From JBDIAR01 sp039812545 (GTDB lineage Bacteria; Actinomycetota; Actinomycetes; Actinomycetales; Dermatophilaceae), in the NCBI GenBank assembly GCA_039812545.1, contig JBDIAR010000083.1, positions 1 through 14,892 on the forward strand: a stretch of 14,892 nt of DNA, in the 5' to 3' direction. A model generated the notes under the pieces. That model had not been told where the DNA came from and did not search any database. It saw only the letters and a list, made by a program, of their open reading frames with translations. A program made the translations under genes and the position numbers. Below, piece by piece: positions 7,703 to 13,896 of this stretch. The stretch's first letter is position 1; each line of letters starts with the position of its first letter.

Positions 7703-7885
7703 CTACGTCCCGGTGGTCGCGCCCTCGCCGGGGGTGATGACGACGTCCTGATAGGGCATGTGGTCGGCGATGACCGGGAAGAGCCAGAGGAAACAGACCG
7801 CGACCACCGCGAGCGCGAGCACGAACGACTGCACCAGCTTCCAGAACACGCCCCCGGGCAGGCGGCGCCACAGTGCGGCATACAT
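7703..7885 (-). CDS. Small single-pass membrane protein of the sortase/DUF881 cluster
   Basis: This 60-residue protein has a short basic N-terminus (M-Y-A-A-L-W-R-R), one hydrophobic helix at about 18-40, and a short outer tail ending ITPGEGATTGT. The pattern F-L-W-L-F-P-V-I-A followed by M-P-Y-Q-D-V resembles small unnamed proteins I associate with this locus in other actinobacteria. No enzymatic motif is visible. A ribosome site GAGGAG (7892-7897) lies 6 nt from the ATG and overlaps the sortase stop. With only 10 nt between the genes, it should be co-translated with the sortase. It is not a sortase substrate itself, because no LPXTG/LAXTG signal followed by a helix is present. Confidence 0.8.
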   Translation of the reverse strand: MYAALWRRLPGGVFWKLVQSFVLALAVVAVCFLWLFPVIADHMPYQDVVITPGEGATTGT

Positions 7886-7895
7886 CGGCGTCTCC

Positions 7896-8591
7896 TCAGG
7901 CCACGGCGAGTTCGGCAGCCGGCAGACCGGCGGCCCGCGGATAGTGGGCGGTCAGCTTGGCGAAGACGATCCACCGCTCGGAGTTGCCCCACCGCGGGTG
8001 GCAGGTCGTGATCACCAGGTACCGGTTGTCGGGCATGACACCGGGACGCTCCGGCATGGGTTCGAGCACCTTGGTGTTCCAGGGGGTGACGATCTCGTGC
8101 TTGTAGACGGTGTAGACGAAATACGTCGCCCGGGTTTCGACGATGACCTTGTCCCCGGCCTTGACCTGATCGATGTCGATGAGCGGGTTGCCGCTGCCGG
8201 ACCGGTGGCCGGCGACCGCGAAGTTGCCGAGTTCGCCGGGCATCTGGGTGACCCGGTAATGACCGATACCGTCTTTGAGGATCGACAGCTTCGTCCCCTC
8301 GAAGACCGGCTTGGCCCAGTCCGCCCCGAGTCGCGGGATCCGCATGACCGCGAACGCCTCACCCTCCGGCGGCGCGTGTTGGACCGTCGTGGGTCCGGAC
8401 GACGTACCCGAACCCGACCCGCCGCCGGCGCCGCCCCAGGACTGCTCCAGGGCCAAGACCCGGTCGTTCTGGGCGCGGCTCTCGACCATGCCGTTCCAGC
8501 CGATCTGCCACACCACGAACAGCAGGACCAGCACCCCGACGGTGAGGATGACCTCGCCGATCACGCCGACGACGGCCCGGACCTTGTTCAC
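7896..8591 (-). CDS. Class E sortase
   Basis: This 231-residue membrane-anchored cysteine transpeptidase should attach secreted proteins to peptidoglycan; class E enzymes characterised in Streptomyces prefer LAXTG signals. An N-terminal helix at about 8-29 anchors it, followed by a Gly/Ser linker at about 52-66. Catalytic residues are in place: H129 in V-A-G-H-R-S-G, C197 in V-I-T-T-C-H-P, and R206 in N-S-E-R-W. The GTG start at 8591 overlaps the DUF881 stop (GTGA), has GAAGGTGG just upstream, and leads directly into the anchor. A much longer open frame upstream in this phase is a shadow of the DUF881 gene. No substrate with a sorting signal is in the window. Confidence 0.93.
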   Translation of the reverse strand: MNKVRAVVGVIGEVILTVGVLVLLFVVWQIGWNGMVESRAQNDRVLALEQSWGGAGGGSGSGTSSGPTTVQHAPPEGEAFAVMRIPRLGADWAKPVFEGTKLSILKDGIGHYRVTQMPGELGNFAVAGHRSGSGNPLIDIDQVKAGDKVIVETRATYFVYTVYKHEIVTPWNTKVLEPMPERPGVMPDNRYLVITTCHPRWGNSERWIVFAKLTAHYPRAAGLPAAELAVA

Positions 8592-9370
8592 GACGCCACC
8601 TTCGCATATTTCAGTTCGATCGAGCCGAGGTATGCCGGGAAGTCCAGCCAGTCGGACCCCGTCACGTCCCAGCCCAGCCCGATCCGATCGACGTACTGCC
8701 GGTAGATCCCGATCTCCGGCGAGGCGTCCAGTCCGCGTCGCAGGGCCGCCGGGTCGCCGATCGCGGCGATCGTGAACGGCGGCGAATAGACCCGGCCCTG
8801 CAGGAGCAGGGTGTTGCCGACGCAGCGCACCGCAGAGGTGGCGACGACCCGCTGATCCATCAGCATCATCGCCTCCGCGCCCCCGGCCCACAGCGCGTTG
8901 ACGACGGCCTGGACATCCTGTTGGTGAACCACCATGTCGTCGGGGGTGAAGCCGTCCGGCAGGGTCGCCGGATCGCGATGGGCGTCGTCCAGGGTGACGG
9001 TCACGCCGGGGCCGCGCACCGCGACCAGCCCGGCCCGGGGGCTCAGCGCGCTCGCCTTGTCCTGGAGGTCCTTGACCTGTCCGCGGGCCGGCGCCGCCTG
9101 GGCCTCCAACGTGGCGACGATCTCGGTGAGCGAGGCGACGGACCCGCTCAGGCGGGCGACCTGGGCGTTCTGCGCCCGCAACTGCCCGACCAGGTCCCGT
9201 CCCTCTTGGCGCAGCCCCGCGCCGCCGGCGGCCCGGTTCGCCTGGAAGCTCACCGCGAACATCAGCCCGGCCAGCCCGGCCACCAGCGGGACCGCCGCGC
9301 GCCAGCGCAACCGGCGCCGACGCCGCACCCGCCGCGATGGCGAACCCGGTTCGACCCGACTGCTGGGCAC
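8588..9370 (-). CDS. DUF881 membrane protein (YlxW-like, counterpart of Rv0012)
   Basis: This 260-residue protein has an Arg-rich cytoplasmic start (R-R-V-R-R-R-R-R), one membrane helix at about 25-44, a coiled coil at about 53-110, and a C-terminal DUF881 domain. Characteristic segments are VRGPGVTVTLDDA, VHQQDVQAVVNALWAGGAEAM and YSPPFTIAAIGD. DUF881 proteins sit in division clusters across Gram-positive bacteria, but their biochemical role is not settled. The GTG at 9370 is preferred because AAGGAGG (9376-9382) lies 5 nt upstream. The open frame continues 33 codons further to 9469, with unlikely composition. It is the first gene of the minus-strand unit and diverges from crgA. Confidence 0.9.
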   Translation of the reverse strand: MPSSRVEPGSPSRRVRRRRRLRWRAAVPLVAGLAGLMFAVSFQANRAAGGAGLRQEGRDLVGQLRAQNAQVARLSGSVASLTEIVATLEAQAAPARGQVKDLQDKASALSPRAGLVAVRGPGVTVTLDDAHRDPATLPDGFTPDDMVVHQQDVQAVVNALWAGGAEAMMLMDQRVVATSAVRCVGNTLLLQGRVYSPPFTIAAIGDPAALRRGLDASPEIGIYRQYVDRIGLGWDVTGSDWLDFPAYLGSIELKYAKVAS

Positions 9371-9422
9371 CCGGACCTCCTTCAAGGGGTTGACTCCACC
9401 GGCTGGGCACGGGCGGCTGGAC

Positions 9423-9450
9423 CCGGTGCGCCGCCGTCCCGGCGCACCGG
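9423..9450. promoter_or_regulatory. Perfect 11-bp inverted repeat between the DUF881 gene and crgA
   Basis: CCGGTGCGCCG (9423-9433) and CGGCGCACCGG (9440-9450) are exact complements around a 6-bp centre, CCGTCC. No T-run follows on either side. It lies in the 5' leader of the DUF881 gene, 52 nt upstream of its start. It could be a repressor site in the divergent promoter region or an mRNA hairpin. Confidence 0.75.
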
Positions 9451-9452
9451 CA

Positions 9453-9495
9453 CGGCATACCGTCACCAACTACGCTAAGCCACGACCGTATGCCG
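9453..9495. repeat. Inverted pair of the GTATGCC heptamer upstream of crgA
   Basis: CGGCATAC (9453-9460) and GTATGCCG (9488-9495) form an inverted pair 27 bp apart. Between them lies TACGCT (9471-9476), a possible -10 element (TANNNT) for crgA transcription, with no recognisable -35. The symmetric arrangement around a candidate promoter suggests a protein site, but the heptamer is common throughout the window. Confidence 0.55.
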
Positions 9496-9547
9496 CGCGC
9501 TCCGGTCCGGAGTGCGCGCCAGCCGACGACGCACGGAAGTGATGACC

Positions 9548-9802
9548 ATGCCCGAATCCAAAGGCCGCGCCGAAAAGGGCCGTTTCGTCCCTCCGCCGCG
9601 GCGCGCCCCGGAAGCCGACAAGACGAGTCCGAGCTGGTATGCCCCGCTCTTCGTCATCTTGATGGTGCTCGGGCTGCTGTGGATCGTCGTGTACTACATC
9701 AGTTCGGGGACGCTGCCGATCGGCCCGCTGGGCGCGTGGAACCTGGCCGCCGGGTTCGCCTTGATGATGGTCGGCTTCCTCATGACGATGAACTGGCGCT
9801 AA
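9548..9802 (+). CDS. crgA: Cell division protein CrgA
   Basis: This 84-residue protein has two membrane helices, at about 31-50 and 62-81, joined by a short outer loop, which is the CrgA layout. It begins M-P-E-S-K-G-R, like other CrgA proteins (MPKSK in mycobacteria). In Streptomyces and mycobacteria CrgA binds FtsZ, FtsI and other divisome proteins and coordinates septation. The ATG at 9548 is chosen because GGAAG (9535-9539) lies 8 nt upstream; an ATG at 9542 would be too close to it. The 3' end overlaps the convergent rhomboid gene by 23 bp. Confidence 0.92.
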   Translation: MPESKGRAEKGRFVPPPRRAPEADKTSPSWYAPLFVILMVLGLLWIVVYYISSGTLPIGPLGAWNLAAGFALMMVGFLMTMNWR

Positions 9803-10820
9803 CCGGCTCGCCGAGCCGTCCGACCACGTCGAGCCCATGGGCCACCCCGACCGCCACGTTATCCACAGGGCTATCCACAGTTGGGGACAAGTTACACGGC
9901 TGTAATCCCCGGGCCGGGGCCGCGCTGAAGATCTGCGGGTCCCAGTAGACCTTCGGCACCGCGGCATACTTGGCCACCGCGAGCCCGGCCAGCACCAGGC
10001 ATACGACGGCCAAGCCGGCGAACTGCCAGGGTCGGCGCGCCGGCGTCCGGAAGGCCGCCAACACCCCGGCGCAGGCCAGCCCGGTGACGAACCCGCCCGC
10101 GTGACCCTGCCAGGAGATCCCCGGGTAGATGAACCCGAACGCGAAGTTGATCGCCACGGTGGCCAGCATCCCCGCGGAACTGCGCCCGAGGTGCCGATTG
10201 AGCACCAGCACCGCCGCGAACAGCCCGAAGATCGCCCCGGACGCCCCCACGGTCCCGCCGAACCAGGCCGTGTCGGTCGGGTCCGCAGCCGACGACGGGT
10301 TGGTCGCCAGCAGCAACACCCCGACCGAACCGCCGACGGCACTGATCAGGTAGAGCAGCGCGAACCGCACCCGACCGAGCAGCGGTTCGAGGTACTGGCC
10401 GAGGAACCACAACGCCATCATGTTCAAGACGATGTGCATCGGCATACTCGGCAGGTGCAGGAACGCGGCCGTGATGAACCGCCACGGCTCGGCGGCGGCC
10501 AGGAACGGCGCGAACCCGAACCGGCCGGTCACCTCCGGCATCGCCTGCTGGGCGAGATAGGCCAGCGCACAGGCGGCGGCCAACCCGATCGTCACCACCG
10601 GGCGCCCGGTGGACACCGTCCCGCCGAAGACGCCCTTGGCCGTGCGGATCGTCTTGGCACCCTCGCGGACACAGTCCACGCATTGGATGCCGACCGGGGC
10701 GGGCCGTTGGCATTGCGGACAGACCGGTCGGGCGCACCGCTGGCAGCGCACGTACGCGGGGTGGTCCGGGTGTCTCGGGCAGACCGGCGGCGAGCTGTCG
10801 TATGCCGGCGGCTGGGTCAT
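9780..10820 (-). CDS. Rhomboid-family intramembrane serine protease with N-terminal zinc ribbon
   Basis: This 346-residue protein cleaves helices within the membrane. Catalytic Ser is S194 in G-A-S-G-A-I-F-G, and H240 in W-Q-G-H-A-G-G is its partner. H129 and N133 form the supporting HxxxN motif. About seven hydrophobic segments span residues 75-285. The N-terminus holds cysteines 14, 26, 29, 34, 37, 47 and 50 plus histidines, a B-box-like zinc ribbon common in actinobacterial rhomboids. A ribosome site GGGAGG (10828-10833) lies 7 nt from the ATG. The C-terminal tail after about residue 305 is hydrophilic and is partly encoded by DnaA-box-like DNA. The gene lies 25 nt downstream of ppiA on the same strand, so the two are probably one operon. 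Confidence 0.93.
   Translation of the reverse strand: MTQPPAYDSSPPVCPRHPDHPAYVRCQRCARPVCPQCQRPAPVGIQCVDCVREGAKTIRTAKGVFGGTVSTGRPVVTIGLAAACALAYLAQQAMPEVTGRFGFAPFLAAAEPWRFITAAFLHLPSMPMHIVLNMMALWFLGQYLEPLLGRVRFALLYLISAVGGSVGVLLLATNPSSAADPTDTAWFGGTVGASGAIFGLFAAVLVLNRHLGRSSAGMLATVAINFAFGFIYPGISWQGHAGGFVTGLACAGVLAAFRTPARRPWQFAGLAVVCLVLAGLAVAKYAAVPKVYWDPQIFSAAPARGLQPCNLSPTVDSPVDNVAVGVAHGLDVVGRLGEPVSASSSS
9859..9879. promoter_or_regulatory. Two DnaA-box sequences inside the rhomboid 3' coding end
   Basis: TTATCCACA at 9859-9867 is a perfect consensus DnaA box. CTATCCACA at 9871-9879 differs by one base. They are in the same orientation with start points 12 bp apart. They encode the T-V-D-S-P-V-D-N part of the rhomboid tail. 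A further small inverted repeat, TTACA-N4-TGTAA, lies at 9892-9905. The cluster is expected to be near oriC, so a DnaA titration or control role is possible. Two boxes alone do not make an origin. Confidence 0.6.
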
Positions 10821-10845
10821 CGACGTGCCTCCCGTGCGCGGTCGG

Positions 10846-11367
10846 TCAGTCCTTGTCGACGGTGACGCCGGTGATGACGACGTCCGTCAACGGCTTGTCG
10901 GACCGGTCGGTCGGGGTCGCGGCGATCTTGTCGACGACCTCACGACTCGCGGCGTCGGCGACCTCGCCGAAGATGGTGTGCTTGCCGTACAGGTAGTTCG
11001 GGTTGCTGACCGTGATGAAGAACTGGGAGCCGTTGGTGCCCTTGCCGCCCCGCTTGCCGGCGTTGGCCATCGCGAGCTGGTACGGCTGGTTGAAGTTGTG
11101 GTCGGGGCTGATCTCGTCGTCGAACGCGTAGCCCGGGCCGCCGAAGCCCTTACCGAGCGGGCAGCCGCCCTGGATCATGAAGCCGGGGATGACCCGGTGG
11201 AAGATCAGCCCGTCGTAGAACGGGGTCGGGCTGGTGCGGCCCGCGTCGTCCTTGTATGCCTTCTCGCCGGTGGCCAGGCCCACGAACGACTCGACGGTCT
11301 TGGGGGCCGCCTGCGGGAAGAGGTTCAGATGGATGTCACCCAGGTTGGTGTGCAGCGTTGCCTTCAT
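10846..11367 (-). CDS. ppiA: Cyclophilin-type peptidyl-prolyl cis-trans isomerase PpiA
   Basis: This 173-residue enzyme catalyses proline isomerisation during protein folding. The cyclophilin active site is visible: R58 in F-H-R-V-I-P-G-F, F63, Q66 in I-Q-G-G, and F117 in Q-F-F-I-T. H130 occupies the place of the tryptophan that contributes to cyclosporin binding in eukaryotic cyclophilins, as in many bacterial forms. There is no signal peptide, so it is cytoplasmic. The ATG at 11367 (M-K-A-T-L-H-T-N) has GAGAGG about 9 nt upstream; the ATG at 11376 would abut that site. Placement next to crgA matches Rv0009. Confidence 0.95.
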   Translation of the reverse strand: MKATLHTNLGDIHLNLFPQAAPKTVESFVGLATGEKAYKDDAGRTSPTPFYDGLIFHRVIPGFMIQGGCPLGKGFGGPGYAFDDEISPDHNFNQPYQLAMANAGKRGGKGTNGSQFFITVSNPNYLYGKHTIFGEVADAASREVVDKIAATPTDRSDKPLTDVVITGVTVDKD

Positions 11368-11378
11368 GGGGGACATCC

Positions 11379-11408
11379 TCTCAGAACCGTCATGGCGTCT
11401 CAGAACCG
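11379..11408 (-). promoter_or_regulatory. Direct repeats in the ppiA leader
   Basis: TCTCAGAACCG occurs at 11379-11389 and 11398-11408, start points 19 bp apart, about two helical turns. On the ppiA strand this reads CGGTTCTGAGA twice, and the proximal copy overlaps the ribosome site. It could be a tandem operator or a chance duplication. Confidence 0.4.
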
Positions 11409-11543
11409 CGATCGCGTGCAGCGGCCAATCCGCGCAGAACGAGCGATCGGGACAGGCCTGGGTCCGGGTTAGCCATCGGCGCGCTGTTCTTGGCAGGATG
11501 GACCATTGCACCCGGTCACCGGGGCCCTGTGAAGGAGGACCGA

Positions 11544-12488
11544 ATGTTCAGCACGAAGGACGACCTTCCCGCCAAGCTGGGACAGCTCAAGGACAAGGCC
11601 ACCGAGGCGGTCAAGACGTACGGTCCGATCGCCGCGGAGGCCGCCGGCACGGCCCGCGAAAAGGTGGCCCCGGCCGCCGGCCGCGCCGCCGAGACCGTCA
11701 AGACCTATGCGCCCGTGGCTCGCGACGTGGCCATCGAAAAGGCCCATCAGGCCGCCGAGTATGCCGGTCCCGCCCTGGAGGCGGCCAAGGAGAAGGCCGG
11801 TCCGGCCCTGGAGGCCGCTCGCGAAAAGGCCCAGCCGTATGTCGAGGCCGCGTGGGATCGGGCCCGCCCGCACGTCGAGCACGGCGTTTCGGTGGCCGCG
11901 CCCAAGGTGCAGTCCGCGGTTGACGGGCTCGCACCCAAGGTCGACGCCGCCCACGACGCGATCGTCGATGAGTGGCTGCCGAAGCTGGCCGGGATCGTCT
12001 CGTCCGTCGCGGCCGGCGCGCAGCAGGCGTCGCATACGGCCATGGAGCAGGCCCAACTAGCTCGCGCCAACGCCCCCGAGGCGCTCGCGGTGCTGCGCGG
12101 GGAGTCCAGCGCGTCCCCGATGCGTACCCCGAAGAAGGGCGGCGGCAAGTTGCTCATCGCCGTCGGTCTGGTCGCCGGTGCGGCGGCCGTCGCCGCGGTG
12201 CTGTCGCGCAAGTCGGCGCAGCCCGACCCGTGGGCCGTTCCCGCGGACTCGACCGCCTGGGACACCTCCCACGACAAGGCGGCGGCCGTGGCCGAGGACG
12301 CCAAGGACAAGGCCGAGGACGTCGCGGATGACGTCAAGGACAAGGCTGAGGACGTCAAAGACGACGTGACCGACAAGGTCGAGGACGCGAAGGACGAGGC
12401 GAGCGAGATCGCCGACGACGTCAAGGACAAGGCCGACGACGTGGCCGACGAGGTCGAGGACAAGGTCGAGGACGTCAAGCCGAACTGA
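11544..12488 (+). CDS. Apolipoprotein/LEA-like repeat protein with one membrane helix, in the cwsA position
   Basis: This 314-residue protein is rich in Ala, Lys, Glu and Asp. Residues 75-140 are six consecutive 11-residue units, each with Pro at position 2 (GPALEAAKEKA, GPALEAAREKA, QPYVEAAWDRA and so on), as in apolipoprotein-type amphipathic helices. Looser units occupy 17-74. A membrane helix lies at about 202-220. The tail 241-311 is a second set of 11-mers (KDKAEDVADDV, KDKAEDVKDDV, TDKVEDAKDEA), twice interrupted by 7-mers, like group 3 LEA proteins. The start has a near-perfect GAAGGAGG 5 nt upstream. The gene diverges from ppiA exactly where mycobacteria have cwsA, a helical protein with one membrane segment that works with CrgA and Wag31. 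Homology is not proven and the function is unknown. Confidence 0.85.
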   Translation: MFSTKDDLPAKLGQLKDKATEAVKTYGPIAAEAAGTAREKVAPAAGRAAETVKTYAPVARDVAIEKAHQAAEYAGPALEAAKEKAGPALEAAREKAQPYVEAAWDRARPHVEHGVSVAAPKVQSAVDGLAPKVDAAHDAIVDEWLPKLAGIVSSVAAGAQQASHTAMEQAQLARANAPEALAVLRGESSASPMRTPKKGGGKLLIAVGLVAGAAAVAAVLSRKSAQPDPWAVPADSTAWDTSHDKAAAVAEDAKDKAEDVADDVKDKAEDVKDDVTDKVEDAKDEASEIADDVKDKADDVADEVEDKVEDVKPN

Positions 12489-12556
12489 GCCGCGACGCAC
12501 GCCCCCGGCAGGCCCCGGCCCGCCACCCCGGCAAACACGCACCCGGGAAGACGCGA

Positions 12557-12584
12557 AGGCCCGCCCCCTCGTTGGGGCGGGCCT
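12557..12584 (+). terminator. Strong GC-rich terminator hairpin after the repeat-protein gene
   Basis: AGGCCCGCCCC (12557-12567) pairs perfectly with GGGGCGGGCCT (12574-12584) around a 6-nt loop, 69 nt after the stop codon. The following CGTGCTT has only a weak T stretch, as is common for actinobacterial terminators. It could also act on transcripts from purU on the other strand. Confidence 0.8.
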
Positions 12585-12603
12585 CGTGCTTGTCAAGCCT
12601 GGC

Positions 12604-12643
12604 AGCAGGACTGGGCGCGGTCGGCAAGCCCAGTCCTCCTGCT
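12604..12643. terminator. Second, bulged hairpin in the convergent gap
   Basis: GGACTGGGC (12608-12616) pairs with GCCCAGTCC (12628-12636). After a 3-nt bulge, AGCA (12604-12607) pairs with TGCT (12640-12643). The loop is 11 nt. There is no T-run. Being next to the first hairpin between convergent genes, it may be a back-up terminator or part of a small RNA. Confidence 0.45.
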
Positions 12644-12727
12644 GGCCCTATTCTGCATGCTGCCCCGGGCGGTGTCAGCCAGACCCCCCGACTTTTGAAT
12701 GGATTTAGGTGGTGCGCCCGGGCGAAC

Positions 12728-12745
12728 GTGTGGGACATCCCACAC
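12728..12745. promoter_or_regulatory. 18-bp palindrome GTGTGGGA-CA-TCCCACAC
   Basis: The 8-bp arms are exact complements around a central CA. It looks like a dimeric regulator's operator but is not next to an evident promoter. A GGCATAC copy begins at 12748, and the CGCCCGGGCG palindrome ends at 12724. I cannot assign it to a known regulator. Confidence 0.55.
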
Positions 12746-12919
12746 CCGGCATACGGGGAAGGCGACGCGCGGCCCCCGCTGAGCACGAGAACCCGACCCG
12801 CGCCCCGCCCCGAACCCCAACGGCCCTGTGCGAAAGATCACGAAGCGGCTCCGGTCACACGACGACGAGGCGTGACTCGCTGAACACCGCGTCGCCGGGA
12901 CCCGCCGACCCGCCCGCCG

Positions 12920-13849
12920 TCAGTCGAAGACGATGGTCCGCTTGCCGCGCAACAGAATCCGGTCTTCGACATGCCACTTGACCGCCCGGGCCAGCGCCAT
13001 CGCCTCGAGTTCTTGACCCAAGTGGCCCATCTCGACCGGGCTCATCCGGTGGTCCACCCGGCGGAAGTCCTGCTCGATGATCGGGCCGTCGTCCAGGTTG
13101 GACGTGACGTAGTGCGCGGTCGCGCCGATGACTTTGACGCCGCGCTCGTGGGCCTGGGTGTACGGCTTGGCGCCCTTGAAGCTCGGCAGCAGCGAGTGGT
13201 GGATGTTGATGATCTGACCGGCATACCGCTCGCACAGCCGCGGGGAGAGGATCTGCATGTACCGCGCGAGGACGAGGGTGTCCGCGTCGTACTGGTCGAC
13301 GAGCCGGATGAGTTCGTCCTCGGCGGCGTCCTTGGTCTCCGGGGTGACCGGGACGTGGTGGAACGGTATGCCGTACCAGTCGGCGAGGCTGCGGAAGTCC
13401 TCGTGGTTGCTGACGATCGCCGGGATCTCGATCGGCAGCCGGCCGCCGCGCACCCGGAACAACAGGTCGTTCAGGCAGTGGCCCTGCTTGCTGACCAGGA
13501 CGATGACCCGCCGCGCGTGCGCCCGGTCGTGCAGCGACCACTGCATAGAAAAGGCCCGGCCGAGCAGTTCCATCGCCGCGGACAACGCCTCGACGGTGAC
13601 CGGCATACCCTCGCTGCGCAGGTGCATCCGCAAGAAGAATTCGCCGGACGCCTCGTCGCCGAACTGCTGGCTGTCCACGACCGTCAGGTCGTGCTGGAGC
13701 ACCATGCCGGTGACGGCGTGGACGATGCCGCGCCGGTCCGGGCAGGCCAGCGAGAGCACGAAGTCCCGGCCGGGTTTGCGACCGGGCACGATCTGCGGCT
13801 CCCGTCGCAACTCGTCGGGGGAGGGCAGGTCACGTTCGACAACAGACAC
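12920..13849 (-). CDS. purU: Formyltetrahydrofolate deformylase PurU
   Basis: This 309-residue enzyme hydrolyses 10-formyl-THF to THF and formate, balancing one-carbon pools and supplying formate for purine synthesis. An ACT domain occupies about 28-105 (FVLSLACPDRRGIVHAVTG). A formyltransferase-type catalytic domain follows, with N215, H217 and S219 in N-I-H-H-S-L-L-P-S-F-K-G, and D254 in N-L-D-D-G-P-I-I-E-Q-D. The C-terminal RTIVFD ending is typical. GTG at 13849 is chosen because TACACT lies 6 nt upstream and the PurU-like sequence begins shortly after; the frame is open far upstream only as a shadow of the SDR gene. It lies 47 nt downstream of the SDR gene but seems to have its own promoter. 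Confidence 0.94.
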   Translation of the reverse strand: MSVVERDLPSPDELRREPQIVPGRKPGRDFVLSLACPDRRGIVHAVTGMVLQHDLTVVDSQQFGDEASGEFFLRMHLRSEGMPVTVEALSAAMELLGRAFSMQWSLHDRAHARRVIVLVSKQGHCLNDLLFRVRGGRLPIEIPAIVSNHEDFRSLADWYGIPFHHVPVTPETKDAAEDELIRLVDQYDADTLVLARYMQILSPRLCERYAGQIINIHHSLLPSFKGAKPYTQAHERGVKVIGATAHYVTSNLDDGPIIEQDFRRVDHRMSPVEMGHLGQELEAMALARAVKWHVEDRILLRGKRTIVFD

Positions 13850-13855
13850 GCCGGG

Positions 13856-13861
13856 AGTGTA
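13856..13861 (-). promoter_or_regulatory. -10 element of a probable leaderless purU promoter
   Basis: On the minus strand TACACT (13861-13856) fits TANNNT and ends 6 nt before the GTG start of purU, so transcription would begin at or within a base of the start codon. No Shine-Dalgarno sequence lies before this GTG. The element overlaps a GGCATAC copy (13859-13865), which supplies its first three bases. Confidence 0.5.
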
Positions 13862-13896
13862 TGCCGTGCGCCGAGCCTCCGCCGGGACGTCCGGCG

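Larger units (their letters stand above)
12489..12919. other. 431-nt non-coding gap between convergent genes
   Basis: This space separates the repeat-protein gene from purU. It holds a strong terminator hairpin, a second bulged hairpin, a short AT-richer patch near 12690-12708, a 10-bp palindrome CGCCCGGGCG (12715-12724), an 18-bp palindrome (12728-12745) and one GGCATAC. Open frames crossing it lack ribosome sites and have unnatural composition. I see no tRNA T-loop or anticodon pattern. Confidence 0.7.

Noticed and set aside
8588..9458. Extension of the sortase frame upstream through the whole DUF881 region (a 520-residue reading)
   Set aside because: The extension is Arg/Gly/Pro-rich shadow sequence of the DUF881 gene; the GTG at 8591 has a ribosome site, and the sortase anchor begins there.
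12661..12800. Possible 6C RNA or tRNA in the gap, suggested by C-runs and palindromes
   Set aside because: Paired C6 loops on adjacent hairpins could not be built, and no T-loop or anticodon stem is present.
12572..12883. Open frames of 103 and 82 residues in the 12.5-12.9 kb gap
   Set aside because: No ribosome sites; the frames run through terminator hairpins, and their composition is unlike the neighbouring proteins.
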